Of a stretch of 64,000 nt of DNA, positions 26,742 through 35,442 are shown piece after piece. The notes under the pieces were generated by a model, which ran no database searches, was not told the origin of the DNA, and worked only from the letters and a program-made list of their open reading frames with translations. A program made the position numbers and the translations under genes. Each line of letters starts with the position of its first letter. Position 1 is the stretch's first letter. Origin of the DNA: Nonomuraea turkmeniaca. Its GTDB lineage: Bacteria; Actinomycetota; Actinomycetes; Streptosporangiales; Streptosporangiaceae. Location of the stretch: positions 1 through 64,000 of the forward strand of contig NZ_VCKY01000029.1 in the NCBI RefSeq assembly GCF_005889735.1, read 5' to 3'.

Positions 26742-27317
26742 GAACGTGCCCTTACGACGGCGGGGGGTGGATGGCGATGACGAGCGGGCAACATGGCGTG
26801 CGGCACGCCAGGGTCACGTGTCGTCCCCTGAGATGGGGGTGGAGGGACATCGGCGGTGAAGGGGATGGGCCCCGCCTCCTCCTGCCAGCGGCGTTGTCTC
26901 TGGCGAGAGGAGGCGGGTGGTCGGCTCAGGTGAAAGGCGGTGCAGGCCAGGGTGCGGTGGGATTAACCTGGCCTGCACCGCAGGTGGCCCCGGGCGGGGT
27001 AACACGGGCCACCAGGAGGGCGTGGCGCGGCCGTTGCCAGCGTGTTGCCGCGTGGTCCACGCCTGAGGTCGCACGGGCGTTGCGGGGCCAAGCTGCGGAT
27101 TCCCGCGCGGAGGGGGCGAGAATGGCGTCGGATCAAGGTCGCCGCCCGGTCAGGGCGAGAACGTGTGCCGTCCCGGCCCCAGGGCAGGCACCGTGCCTTG
27201 GGGCGCGCGGCGGCGGCCGGGACGGGAGCCGATGTGCACCCGGCGCGTACGCCTGTGGGAGCGTCGCGCGGTGCCCCGGCACGCTGGACACGATCAGAGC
27301 GCGATGCTTCGTCGCGT
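26742..27317. other. 576-base intergenic region with two inverted repeats
   Basis: No convincing gene. It contains a perfect 15-bp inverted repeat, GCGGTGCAGGCCAGG at 26937-26951 and its complement at 26967-26981, and an 8-bp one, GGTGGCCC at 26983-26990 with GGGCCACC at 27006-27013. They lie about 200 bases upstream of the tandem-domain methyltransferase start and about 340 bases downstream of the DUF574 stop, so they could be a terminator or attenuator, or an operator. Confidence 0.5.
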
Positions 27318-28193
27318 TCATGGAGAAGCCTTCGCTACGTGCCGCGGGCCGGCAGGGTGGAGGTCGGCGACCGCGCCCAGGATGCTTGCTGTGCCCTCCG
27401 GCTTGGGGGTGCGGCCAAGCGGGGGCCGCCACGCCGACACTTCGACGAGTTCACCGACCTCGGCGCGTGCATGATGGGGGTGCAGGGCGAGTCCGCTCAG
27501 CAGAGCGGCGATCTGTTCGCGGCTGCGCAAGGCGAGAGGGGTGCGCGAGTTCGCGAACGTCGCAGTCAGGGTTTCGGTGGCGGCAGCGTCCAGAGCGTCT
27601 GAGCAGGCGTGCGACGTGATGAGCATGCTGCCGGGCGCCAGGTGCCGTTGAAGGCTGGCGATGATGCCGGCCGGGTCGTCCTCGTCGGCGACCCAGTGCA
27701 AGATCCCGACGAGGCTCACGACGACGGGCGTTCTGAAGTCGAGCCATTGGGCCGCGTCCGCGAGGACGGGTTGAAGATCTCTCACATCGCCCTGGACGAC
27801 GCCGACGTTGGCCTGGACGCGGGCGAGCAGGGCGCGCGCGTGGACGAGGACCACGTCGTCGTGATCGACGTACACCACCCGTGCGCCGGGATGTACCGCT
27901 TGAGCGACTTGGTGCACGTTCGTCTGGGTGGGGATGCCGGTGCCGAGTTCGAGGAACTGGGTGTGGCCGCGTCCGGCTGCCCACGTGAGTGCCCGGATGA
28001 GGAACTTCCGGCTGGCGACGGCGGCCGCGCGCGTTCCGGGCGCTGCCTTCTCCATCACCGCTGCGGCTTCGGCGTCGACGGCGAAGTGATCCTTTCCTCC
28101 GAGGAGGCAGTCGTAGACGCGGGCGGAGTTCGGCCTGGTGGGGTCCACGTCTGGGAGAGCGGGCGGACAGGCCCACATGGTGCTTGCCGTCAT
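27318..28193 (-). CDS. SAM-dependent methyltransferase, DUF574 (Methyltransf_19) family, second copy
   Basis: A 291-residue paralogue of the protein encoded at 21228-22133, sharing the hallmarks NSARVYDCLLGGKDHFAVD, FLELGTGIPTQTNVHQVAQ near 78, VVYVDHDDVVLVHARALL and LHWVADEDDPAGII. Its ATG overlaps the preceding stop by one base (TGATG), so it is coupled to the small gene upstream. Like the first copy it belongs to a minus-strand operon that begins at a GTTCA-box promoter module. Confidence 0.86.
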   Translation of the reverse strand: MTASTMWACPPALPDVDPTRPNSARVYDCLLGGKDHFAVDAEAAAVMEKAAPGTRAAAVASRKFLIRALTWAAGRGHTQFLELGTGIPTQTNVHQVAQAVHPGARVVYVDHDDVVLVHARALLARVQANVGVVQGDVRDLQPVLADAAQWLDFRTPVVVSLVGILHWVADEDDPAGIIASLQRHLAPGSMLITSHACSDALDAAATETLTATFANSRTPLALRSREQIAALLSGLALHPHHARAEVGELVEVSAWRPPLGRTPKPEGTASILGAVADLHPAGPRHVAKASP

Positions 28194-28666
28194 CAGGACC
28201 CCAGCGCCGTGGGAGATGGGCGACCGGAGTTGTTGCCGGTGAAGCCGCAGGCGGATGGCTGGGCGGGCGCGACGAGGCGAGGCGCCGGTGTGCACAGGAG
28301 CGTGACGGTGAACTGAAGGAGGCGAACGGCCCACAGCATCCGAGGCAGCAGCCGGCACACGATCGGAGGAGGTGATCGGAAGAGGACCCGTTCGCAGGTG
28401 GCGGATGCGAAGCCGCCGTAGCCGGCGGGTGCGATCACCGTCGTCCCGGCCATGTGCAGGCTGGCGCCGCCGCATACCACCAGGTCGGCCGCGGAGCCGT
28501 GCGAGAAGAGGAGGCCGTTGACGGCCGGCCCTGCGGCGACGGCCGCGCTGGTGGCCAGGTCACCGTTCAGCCTGGCGTGCGCCCGTTGGACGTGCGGAGG
28601 GCCATGCGGGGCCCGGTGTGCGCGGCTCAGCAGGCGGGCCACGGTGCGGAGTGTGCGGTTGTTCAT
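28193..28666 (-). CDS. Hypothetical protein in the second DUF574 operon
   Basis: A 157-residue protein of unknown family. It is basic at the N-terminus, has a Gly/Ala-rich middle (VNGLLFSHGSAADLVVCGG, GTTVIAPAGYGGFASA), and a hydrophobic stretch (MLWAVRLLQFTVTLLCTP, about 110-128) that may touch a membrane. GGGAGA lies 5 bases before ATG 28666, which also overlaps the previous stop (ATGA). Its junctions to both neighbours argue that it is real. I cannot assign a function. Confidence 0.6.
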   Translation of the reverse strand: MNNRTLRTVARLLSRAHRAPHGPPHVQRAHARLNGDLATSAAVAAGPAVNGLLFSHGSAADLVVCGGASLHMAGTTVIAPAGYGGFASATCERVLFRSPPPIVCRLLPRMLWAVRLLQFTVTLLCTPAPRLVAPAQPSACGFTGNNSGRPSPTALGS

Positions 28667-29286
28667 CGAATCTCCCGATTCGATCCGGGCGTGCCTAAGC
28701 CGCTGCCGGCGGCGTGGCATGCTGTCGGGCGTGTGCGGAGGGGCGGCCGTACGGGCGCAAGCTGGCCCTGCTGTTCCCCAGGGGACGGCATGCTGCTGGC
28801 GAGGAGGCGGCGCACTTCTTGCGCCGAGGGCAGGGTTGCCACGTTGACCGGGGTGGCGGGCACGACCCAGCTGGTGTTCGGCGGCCCCGATGATGGGACG
28901 GAGGGTGTCGGCAGCGGGAGCCATGTGTCGGCCTGGCTGTCCGGCTGCTCCGGTCGTGTAAGGACGAGCAGGTCGTTGCCGACGAGCAGCATCGGTGCTC
29001 CGGGCGGCAGCTCTGCCTGATCCCATGCGCGCAGGAGGCGCCGGCCGTCGGACTCGGACAGGTGCATGGTGTCGAAGGCGACGCCGATCTGCGCGAGCAC
29101 ACTGGCGTGAGGCTGAAGGACCCATCTGGTGCGCAGCACCAACGGGTCGGTGCTGGGCCTCTGCTGCCGCTGCGGGTGGCGGCCCGGTGCGCCGCACAGT
29201 GCGTCTCCGCATGAGCATCCGCTCGCGGTGACGTGGGTGCCGGCCGCGATCGGCCATCCCCATGAGGCGTAAAGGAGCGCGGTCAT
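28663..29286 (-). CDS. Small protein related to the bifunctional primase/polymerase N-terminal domain
   Basis: A 207-residue protein whose start (YASWGWPIAAGTHVTASGCSCGDALCGAPGRHP) matches the opening of prim-pol N-terminal domains, including the CSCG...CGAPGRHP cysteine/His cluster. The rest (about 50-130) follows the fold loosely, and the tail is Pro/Ser-rich. Full prim-pol catalytic residues are not obvious, so it may be a nucleotide-binding or regulatory derivative. ATG 29286 is preferred; the frame extends to 29340, where the conserved promoter module places an ATG, so an 18-residue N-terminal extension from a leaderless mRNA is possible. First gene of its operon. Confidence 0.65.
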   Translation of the reverse strand: MTALLYASWGWPIAAGTHVTASGCSCGDALCGAPGRHPQRQQRPSTDPLVLRTRWVLQPHASVLAQIGVAFDTMHLSESDGRRLLRAWDQAELPPGAPMLLVGNDLLVLTRPEQPDSQADTWLPLPTPSVPSSGPPNTSWVVPATPVNVATLPSAQEVRRLLASSMPSPGEQQGQLAPVRPPLRTRPTACHAAGSGLGTPGSNREIR

Positions 29287-29339
29287 TAGCGGTGTTCGCG
29301 CTATTGGCCGCGCTGTGCCTTTCGGCAACCGGCTGTCCA

Positions 29340-29433
29340 TGCCCTCTACCTAAGCTCGGAGATCACCGCCACGACAGTGTTCAAAACGGGTTCACTTCGC
29401 TCTGGGGGGTTCAAAAGGGGTTCACTTCGTTCA
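29340..29433 (-). promoter_or_regulatory. Promoter/operator module 2 with GTTCA boxes
   Basis: Boxes start at 29379, 29390, 29409 and 29420, with a further half-box at 29429. The two units are again 30 bp apart, and CTACCTAAGC starts at 29346, exactly 33 bp before the first box. On the minus strand a TTAGGT hexamer lies just before ATG 29340. It sits between the primase-like gene (minus) and the regulator at 29526 (plus). Confidence 0.58.
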
Positions 29434-29525
29434 AATTTGTTTTCGGTGCGTCCTTTTAAAGCCCCACTTCGCGCCCTTACGCTCTGTAAAGGAATGCAGC
29501 CGGGGGTACGTCGCGGAGGGACGGC

Positions 29526-30914
29526 ATGAGCGCGATCGCGAACAGGGCATTGGCCGACCTTATGGCCGAAGCGGGCATGTCCAATAAAAAGCTCGCGGGA
29601 AAGTTGCGTGAGCTTGCGTTGTCCCACGGCCTGCCCGGCTCGTACACGCACGTGTATGTCGCCCGGTGGCTGGAGGGCATGCATCCCCGGGGGCAGACAC
29701 CGCACCTCATCGCGTCCGTGCTGGGCCGCGAACTTGGGCGGGTTGTCACGCTGGACGACATCGGCATGACCGCCACTGCGGCGGATCTTGCTCCCGGGTT
29801 CGGGCTGGACTTCGCCCCGGCCCCGCAGACGATCTTGCGCACGACCCGGAGGCTGTGGGAAGCGGATCTGGGACGAGAGCCTCTGCTGCGTCTGGACGAC
29901 GTGCCGGCGAAAACGCTCCTGTCTCCGATGGGCCTGTGGCTGATCGCGGTACCTCCCCAGCCGCCGCGGCGCAGCGGACGTGCCCGGAAGGTCACCGAGG
30001 CGGACGTGGAACGGGTGCGGCTGACCACGCACCTGTTCGAGGATCTCGACCATCGCTTCGGAGGCGAGTACCGCCGCCAGACGGCCGTGCAGTACCTCCA
30101 TGGCGAAGTCAGCGAGCTGCTGCACAGCCAGTACGTCGCCGCGGTGGGCCGGGAGCTGTTCGCTGCCGCCGCCGTGATGACGTACAAGGTCGGCGCCATG
30201 GCCTACGACTCGGGCCTGCACGGCTTGGCGCGCCGCTACTTCATGCAGGCGCTGAACCTGGCGCACGTCGCCGGAGACCGCCCTCTGGCCGGCAAAGTGT
30301 GGGCGTTGCTGAGCCACCAGGCCAACTTCCTGGGCGAGTACGGGGACGCCGTCGCGTTCGCCCGTGCGGCCAAGCTCGGCGCACAGAGCGCGGCGACGCC
30401 GACCGTGCACGCCATGTACTGCGCGATGGAAGCGCGCGCGCTGGCCAGCCTCGGCGACCGGCGCAACGCCATCGCCGCGTTACGCGAAGCCGAACGCTCC
30501 CACGGCAAGGGCAGGCCCGAGACCGAGCCTGACTGGATCGCCTACTTCGACAGGGCCGAACTGTGCGACGAGTTCGGGCACTCCTTCGCGGCCCTTGGCG
30601 ACAAGGGCGACGCCATCGAGTTCGCCCAGCTGACGTTGCGCGAATCCAGCGACCGCTTCCCCCGCTCCCGGGTGTTCGCGCAACTGACGCTCGCCGGCGC
30701 TCACCTGGACGGCAAGCCGCTTGAACGAGACGTGGAACAGGCATGCCTGGTCGCCGGTGCCGCGCTCGAACGCGCCGGCCACATCAGGTCAGCGCGAGTC
30801 CGCCAGTACGTCACCCGGTTCAACCGCCGCCTGACGCCGTACGAGAAGAAGGCGGCGGCCGTGGGCGAGTTTCGCGAACAGTGGCACGACCTTCTGCGAC
30901 GGTGCGCCAGTTGA
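29526..30914 (+). CDS. Transcriptional regulator with TPR-like domain
   Basis: A 462-residue protein with an N-terminal helix-turn-helix-like region (MSNKKLAGKLRELALSHG, YVARWLEGMHPRGQTPHLIASVLGREL, about 18-75) and a helical TPR-like C-terminal region (about 160-440) containing repeated A-x-R-x-A patterns such as DRRNAIAALREAERSH. GGAGGGAC precedes the ATG. It diverges from the primase-like/DUF574 operon, with promoter module 2 between them, and has the same general design as the regulator at 22803. It is probably the local regulator of that promoter. Confidence 0.78.
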   Translation: MSAIANRALADLMAEAGMSNKKLAGKLRELALSHGLPGSYTHVYVARWLEGMHPRGQTPHLIASVLGRELGRVVTLDDIGMTATAADLAPGFGLDFAPAPQTILRTTRRLWEADLGREPLLRLDDVPAKTLLSPMGLWLIAVPPQPPRRSGRARKVTEADVERVRLTTHLFEDLDHRFGGEYRRQTAVQYLHGEVSELLHSQYVAAVGRELFAAAAVMTYKVGAMAYDSGLHGLARRYFMQALNLAHVAGDRPLAGKVWALLSHQANFLGEYGDAVAFARAAKLGAQSAATPTVHAMYCAMEARALASLGDRRNAIAALREAERSHGKGRPETEPDWIAYFDRAELCDEFGHSFAALGDKGDAIEFAQLTLRESSDRFPRSRVFAQLTLAGAHLDGKPLERDVEQACLVAGAALERAGHIRSARVRQYVTRFNRRLTPYEKKAAAVGEFREQWHDLLRRCAS

Positions 30915-30924
30915 CATGCGCGGG

Positions 30925-31839
30925 TCATGTTCCCGGCGTCCACGCCCTGGCGGCGCTCCCGTCGCGCAAGGTGGAGATGCGGAGGTGAGCCTCAGGTATC
31001 AGGCGGGGCTCACGGCTGGTGCGGCTCGCCAGCCATGTCGTCATCCTGAGCTGCCGCACTTTCGCCAGCGCGTCGAAGCCTGCCCACCGTGTGATGTCGG
31101 CGCCGTACGCCTCGACGAAGGCGGCGTACTCGGCGGCGGTGTACCAGCCGACGACGTGGTAGTTCGCCACGACGACCAGGTCCCATTCGATGGGGCCGAT
31201 GGCGAACCGTTCGAGGTCGAGCATGACGGTACGGCTGTCGGCGGTGCGGACGAGGTTCTTCCTGTGCGGGTCGCCGTGGATGGCGCGCGGCTCGTGGGCG
31301 AACGGCAGGGCGTTGTAGGCGGCCTGCAGCTCCTCCAGGAGGTCCAGCAGGAAGCGCCGGTCGCGTTCGTGAAGGCCGGCGGCGTCGTGAATGTGGGCGG
31401 CCTGGCGGTAGAACGGGTCGAACATGGGCAGCATGCCGTCAGGCGGGGCAGGAAGGGCGTGCAGGTGCCGCAGCAGCGCGCCGATGTCGGCCGGTCGTCC
31501 CTGCTGCGGGTCGGGGATCTCCTCCCAGAACGTGACCGGCCGGTCGTCCGCCAGCACCGGCTGGTCCGCGACCGCGGCCGCCGGCCGGACCGCCGGCAGG
31601 TTCTGCTCGGCGAGCCACCCGGCAACGCGAAGCTCTCGTTCGACCGTGGCCAGCGCTGGCATTCCCCACGCCACCCTGGCGACGACATGTTCGAGCGGCA
31701 GCCTGAAGACGCCGTTGTCGCCAACGGGACCGAGGAGCGTCGCGCCCGACCAGGCCAGCCCTGTCTGCTCGCATGCGAGCTGGAGAGCGTGAAAAGCAGC
31801 CGCCGCGGTGAAGGACGCGGCCTGGCCATCGGGCGTCAC
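30925..31839 (-). CDS. Aminoglycoside-phosphotransferase-like (APH) kinase
   Basis: A 304-residue member of the APH/choline-kinase fold. The catalytic loop is IHGDPHRKN near 188-196 and the metal-binding DLE segment (VMLDLERFAIGP) follows near 206. The N-lobe is recognisable (VVARVAWGMPALATVERELRVAGWL). It would phosphorylate a small hydroxyl or amino compound; the substrate cannot be read from sequence. It converges on the regulator gene with 10 bases between the stops. Confidence 0.82.
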   Translation of the reverse strand: MTPDGQAASFTAAAAFHALQLACEQTGLAWSGATLLGPVGDNGVFRLPLEHVVARVAWGMPALATVERELRVAGWLAEQNLPAVRPAAAVADQPVLADDRPVTFWEEIPDPQQGRPADIGALLRHLHALPAPPDGMLPMFDPFYRQAAHIHDAAGLHERDRRFLLDLLEELQAAYNALPFAHEPRAIHGDPHRKNLVRTADSRTVMLDLERFAIGPIEWDLVVVANYHVVGWYTAAEYAAFVEAYGADITRWAGFDALAKVRQLRMTTWLASRTSREPRLIPEAHLRISTLRDGSAARAWTPGT

Positions 31840-32166
31840 GACCGGGGCCGAGAGGTGCTGGAGGTGGTCATCGCGTCCAGGATACGAGCGGGCCCGTCGT
31901 CGGCAGAGGAGAGGTCCCCACTAGGTATGGGTTGCCTGCCGAAGCCGACTCACAGCGGGCGCGGTTCAGCGGAGAAGGAGGTCCGCGGCCATATGATCAT
32001 GCCCTGTTGCTGGCGTGACCTGGACCTTTCCCAGCGGTGGAAGCGGGAGGCGCCCCGGTAGAAACGGATGTGACGCAGGAGGATTCGGTAACGCTTCGAG
32101 AATGTTCCGCGGCGCGCCGCCGGAATGCTGGATTAGTGATTCAGGGATTCGATATAACTGGCGACC
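31840..32166. other. Divergent promoter region
   Basis: 327 bases between the APH-like gene (minus) and the ribbon-helix-helix gene (plus). A GATATAAC sequence 13 bases before ATG 32167 could be a -10 element giving a very short or leaderless transcript. No gene is supported. Confidence 0.4.
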
Positions 32167-32439
32167 ATGAGCGGAAGCAGACGTGGACCCGAGCCCAAGC
32201 TGGGTGTGCCCCTGGGGAAGAGGTCTTTTCCCCTGCGCCTGCCGGACGACCTGCGCGATCTCGTCGAAGACCGCGCCAAGGCGCATGGAATGTCGATGAA
32301 CGAGTACCTGGTGCGCATGGCCGCCCGGTTCGAGGGTTACGACCTGACGGCGCCGCCGCCTGCCTCAACGCAGGAGACGCTTCCGCTGGCCGAGGACAGC
32401 CCGCGGCAGAGCCTGGCCGAGAACGCGGTCGCCGCGTGA
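32167..32439 (+). CDS. Ribbon-helix-helix (Arc/CopG-like) DNA-binding protein
   Basis: A 90-residue protein. The core FPLRLPDDLRDLVEDRAKAHGMSMNEYLVRMAARF (about 21-55) is a ribbon-helix-helix fold: a strand with alternating polar residues, then two helices joined by GMSMNEY. The C-terminal tail is disordered. Next to a replication initiator, such proteins usually control copy number or partition, or act as an antitoxin; no toxin partner is visible. It lies 271 bases before the Rep gene, with structured DNA between. Confidence 0.75.
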   Translation: MSGSRRGPEPKLGVPLGKRSFPLRLPDDLRDLVEDRAKAHGMSMNEYLVRMAARFEGYDLTAPPPASTQETLPLAEDSPRQSLAENAVAA

Positions 32440-32495
32440 GCCATCTGCTGGCGAAGATCGGAAGGAGCGCCCTCATGTAAGGGCAGCGGTGGAAA

Positions 32496-32621
32496 CCCGC
32501 AGAAAATGATGCGGGCCCTAGAGCAACTACTTGGCGGTTGCGGCTCTAGGACCCGAAAGGAACTCCGGCCCGGCTGAGCGTTTCCGGTCCCGGAAACCCG
32601 TTTCACGAGCGCTTTGCTCGT
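32496..32621. repeat. Cluster of inverted repeats, candidate replication origin or structured RNA
   Basis: Four hairpins in 126 bases: CCCGC/GCGGG (32496-32500, 32511-32515); CCTAGAGC/GCTCTAGG (32517-32524, 32543-32550) with an inner AAC/GTT; the near-perfect palindrome GTTTCCGG-TC-CCGGAAAC (32580-32597); and ACGAGC/GCTCGT (32605-32610, 32616-32621). They lie in the 271-base gap between the ribbon-helix-helix gene and the AEP-primase-like Rep gene, where origins of actinomycete plasmids are often found. Confidence 0.5.
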
Positions 32622-32710
32622 TCACAGGCCCGTGACCCTGGCGCCTTCGTCGTGCCGGTGTCCCGAAGCTAGGAGCCACGATAGACGATGGCCCCCTGGC
32701 GCCGCCACCT

Positions 32711-35029
32711 GTGCCCGCGATCGGCGTGTCGCATTTGGGCAATTCCGGCTGCGCCAGTTCGGACAACTTCATACCCGGCCAGGCGGCCCGTACTCCTCAG
32801 AACGGGCACGATGCCCTGGTCGGAGCTGCGACGGACCGCGATCTCGCGGTCGAAACGTACGCGCGAATCGTGCCCTTGGTCGCTCAGCGGCTGCGGATTC
32901 GGTTGTCGCCTGACGGAGGTAAATCCTTCCCTGACGGTAAGCATTCGCGTCCGCTGTCCGCGCACCGGCCGCGGCAGCCGTCCGCGCCGTCCACGATCGC
33001 GCTGTACACCGATGAGAGCGAGGGCCGCGTGCTTGCGGCCGACTTCGACGTCTCCGCAGCGCTTGGTCAAGGCCTTTCCCACGAGGACGCGGTCGCGCTG
33101 GTGGCATGGGAAGCGGCCCAGCTCGTCGAGCTCGTAGAGCGGTGTGGCGGCCGAGCCGTCACCGTCCGCTCTCCCAGCGGCGGCCGCCACGTGTGGGTGC
33201 GCTGGCAGCGGCTGATGCCGCGGCGCGAGCTGGCCCGCCTGACGCGGGCGCTCGCGGTTCGCTTCACCACTCTGGACATCAAGCCGATGTGCCGGTCCGG
33301 GCAGATCCGGCCGCCCGGCGCGCTGCATAAGACGGTCGCCGGCGAAATCACCGGCTACATGCTGCTGACTGTTCCGGTCGAGGAGGCAGAGCAGATCCTG
33401 CGCCGACCTTGTGGGCACAGCGTGTGGGCACGGCTGCATCAGGAGCTCACCGCGGAGCTGGCCGCGCTCGACGGCTCCCCCGCCAGTCAGTCCGCCGGGA
33501 ACGACGCCGCAGTGACGGCGAGCATGCCCGGCGCTTCGGGGCGCACCTGTCCGCGATGCGACCAGGACGTCGACGTGCCGCTCGACGACGACGGTCACCC
33601 GTGGCTGCCCCGCCACGGCGGCCCCCGCCCTCTCTCCCCTGGCATGGAGGCGCTGGCCCGCCACGGCGACTGGGAACGTCTCGGTGTCCGCTCGGCGTCC
33701 GAGGCGCGTCTGGGGCTGCTGAACTCGATGGCCGCTGCCGGGCTCCGCCACGGCGACGTCGTCGCTCGCATGCGCTCCGGCGAGTGGGCCGGTGTCGAGC
33801 GGCTGCTGGAGTCTCGGCTCGTGTCTCACCGCGCGCGCCGGCTGCGCTGGGACTGGTGGAAAGCCGTCGTCGACACGGCCATGCATCGACATGCCCGCAG
33901 CTGCAACACAAGCCCGATCAACCCTTCCACAACCCCCCTCCCCAAAACCCTCGCCTCCGCGTCGCTGCCGGAGAACGTCGGATGTTCAACTGGGGCGGAC
34001 CGAAGCGGGCTCCTGTACAAAGTAGATTCGTTCATCACTGTCGCCGGGCAGCACAACGTGAACGTGTGGGGGCTGGCAACCCCCACCCCTGAAGAGGCTG
34101 ACGAGCGGGTGCTCGACTGCTGGCAGGAGATCCTGCGGTGGCGGACCTGCGTGTGGGTTGCCGAGCGGGACCCCGAGCGCGTCGCCCGGTGGGGACGGGC
34201 CGCGCCGGCGATCCGGCTGCTGCTGCGCGGAATGATCGTCGCGGCCCGCATGAGCGGCTCGGCGACGCCGGCCTTCGGCGTCCGGTCGCTGTCGGAACTC
34301 GTCGGCCTGGACTACACGACGATCGCCCGGCATCTGAGGTTCCTTCGCCAGGAGGACGATCCGCTGATTGTCCTGGAGGAGGCGGGGCGGGGCAAGGAAG
34401 CCGACCGGTATCGGCTCGTCGTGCCGGCTGTGTACCGGTCGCAGGCCCGCTGGATCCGCTGGCGAGGCGGCCACATTGACATCCTTCACCCGGCCTTTCA
34501 CGAGCTCGGCGCGGTGGCCGCTCTGGTGTTCGAAACGCTGTCGTCGTGGGAGACGGGCTCGAGCGAGGTGGCCCGGGCCGCGCTGCTGTCGCGGTCGGCC
34601 ACGGTCGAGGCGCTGCGGCTGCTGGCCAGTTACGGGCTGGCCGTACGGGAGAGCGGGGGCTGGGTCCGTGGCGGCCGCCCCCTGAAGGACGTGGCGGTCG
34701 AGCTCGGCGCGGACGCCGAACTGGCCGACCGACGACGGCTGTACCGGGAGCATCGCCGCATCTGGCATGAACTGATCGACTCGTGGGAGCAGCCGTCGTC
34801 GCGGACCGCGCGGCCGGTGGACGCGACGTACGGGCAGGACGCGCCGTGGCCGTCGGCGCCAGCGGATTACGGCCAGGAGGGGGCGTACGACGACGTGGGA
34901 GCAACTGAAAGGCCGGAGCGGGTGATGCCGCGGCCGCTGCGAGACGGCCGAGCGTGGCCCGAGACGATCCCCGGTCGGCGGGCGGCACCGATGGAGCAGC
35001 TGGAGTTGTTTCCGGCGCTGGCCAGCTGA
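32711..35029 (+). CDS. Replication initiator / AEP-primase-like protein
   Basis: A 772-residue protein. Residues about 95-260 show archaeo-eukaryotic primase features: an acidic DFD in LAADFDVSAALG, a small-x-His motif in SPSGGRHVWVRW, then TLDIKPM and RPPGALHK. A CPRCDQDVDV stretch near 280 hints at a Cys pair. The C-terminal half has winged-helix elements, for example RSLSELVGLDYTTIARHLRFLRQ near 520. This architecture fits actinomycete plasmid or integrative-element Rep proteins. GTG 32711 has no clear ribosome site; the next in-frame ATG is deep inside the conserved region, so the start cannot be much later. Confidence 0.75.
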   Translation: MPAIGVSHLGNSGCASSDNFIPGQAARTPQNGHDALVGAATDRDLAVETYARIVPLVAQRLRIRLSPDGGKSFPDGKHSRPLSAHRPRQPSAPSTIALYTDESEGRVLAADFDVSAALGQGLSHEDAVALVAWEAAQLVELVERCGGRAVTVRSPSGGRHVWVRWQRLMPRRELARLTRALAVRFTTLDIKPMCRSGQIRPPGALHKTVAGEITGYMLLTVPVEEAEQILRRPCGHSVWARLHQELTAELAALDGSPASQSAGNDAAVTASMPGASGRTCPRCDQDVDVPLDDDGHPWLPRHGGPRPLSPGMEALARHGDWERLGVRSASEARLGLLNSMAAAGLRHGDVVARMRSGEWAGVERLLESRLVSHRARRLRWDWWKAVVDTAMHRHARSCNTSPINPSTTPLPKTLASASLPENVGCSTGADRSGLLYKVDSFITVAGQHNVNVWGLATPTPEEADERVLDCWQEILRWRTCVWVAERDPERVARWGRAAPAIRLLLRGMIVAARMSGSATPAFGVRSLSELVGLDYTTIARHLRFLRQEDDPLIVLEEAGRGKEADRYRLVVPAVYRSQARWIRWRGGHIDILHPAFHELGAVAALVFETLSSWETGSSEVARAALLSRSATVEALRLLASYGLAVRESGGWVRGGRPLKDVAVELGADAELADRRRLYREHRRIWHELIDSWEQPSSRTARPVDATYGQDAPWPSAPADYGQEGAYDDVGATERPERVMPRPLRDGRAWPETIPGRRAAPMEQLELFPALAS

Positions 35030-35442
35030 CGGCGCCACGCGGTCGGCCCCGTGGTGTGCATTGTGTACACATTGCGCGCAACGCGCACCACTCGGCCGCG
35101 CGGACCACGCAGACGGCGGTCGCTATGACGGGGCGAGGGAACGAGCGTTGATCGTTCTCCCGCTATCTCGTAAGGTTCAGTGCAGCACAGTTAATTATGA
35201 CCGGTTTGCGTCATCTGGGCCGCTTTGCCATGGGCGACGAAAGAAGAAGAAAGAAAGGGGGCGCCTTACGACAACGGCATGAACGTGGCCGCTGACGCGC
35301 GAGCGGCGGCCACAAATGCAGAAGGCCCCCGCGCAAACGTGGCCTGACAACCCAGCGCGGAGACCTTCCCTCTCAACCCGGCCCGGCGGTTGCCCCCGCT
35401 GGGGGCTCTGCCGTGCCCGATCGACGATCGAAGGCCAGGATA
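35030..35442. other. Intergenic region with nested palindromes
   Basis: 413 bases between the Rep gene and the next gene. Two perfect 10-bp palindromes abut, TGTGTACACA at 35062-35071 and TTGCGCGCAA at 35072-35081, inside an outer inverted repeat (35051-35059 with 35083-35091, 8 of 9 matching). A purine tract of AAAGAAGAAGAAAG type lies near 35240. A candidate operator or iteron-like site; no gene is supported. Confidence 0.45.
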
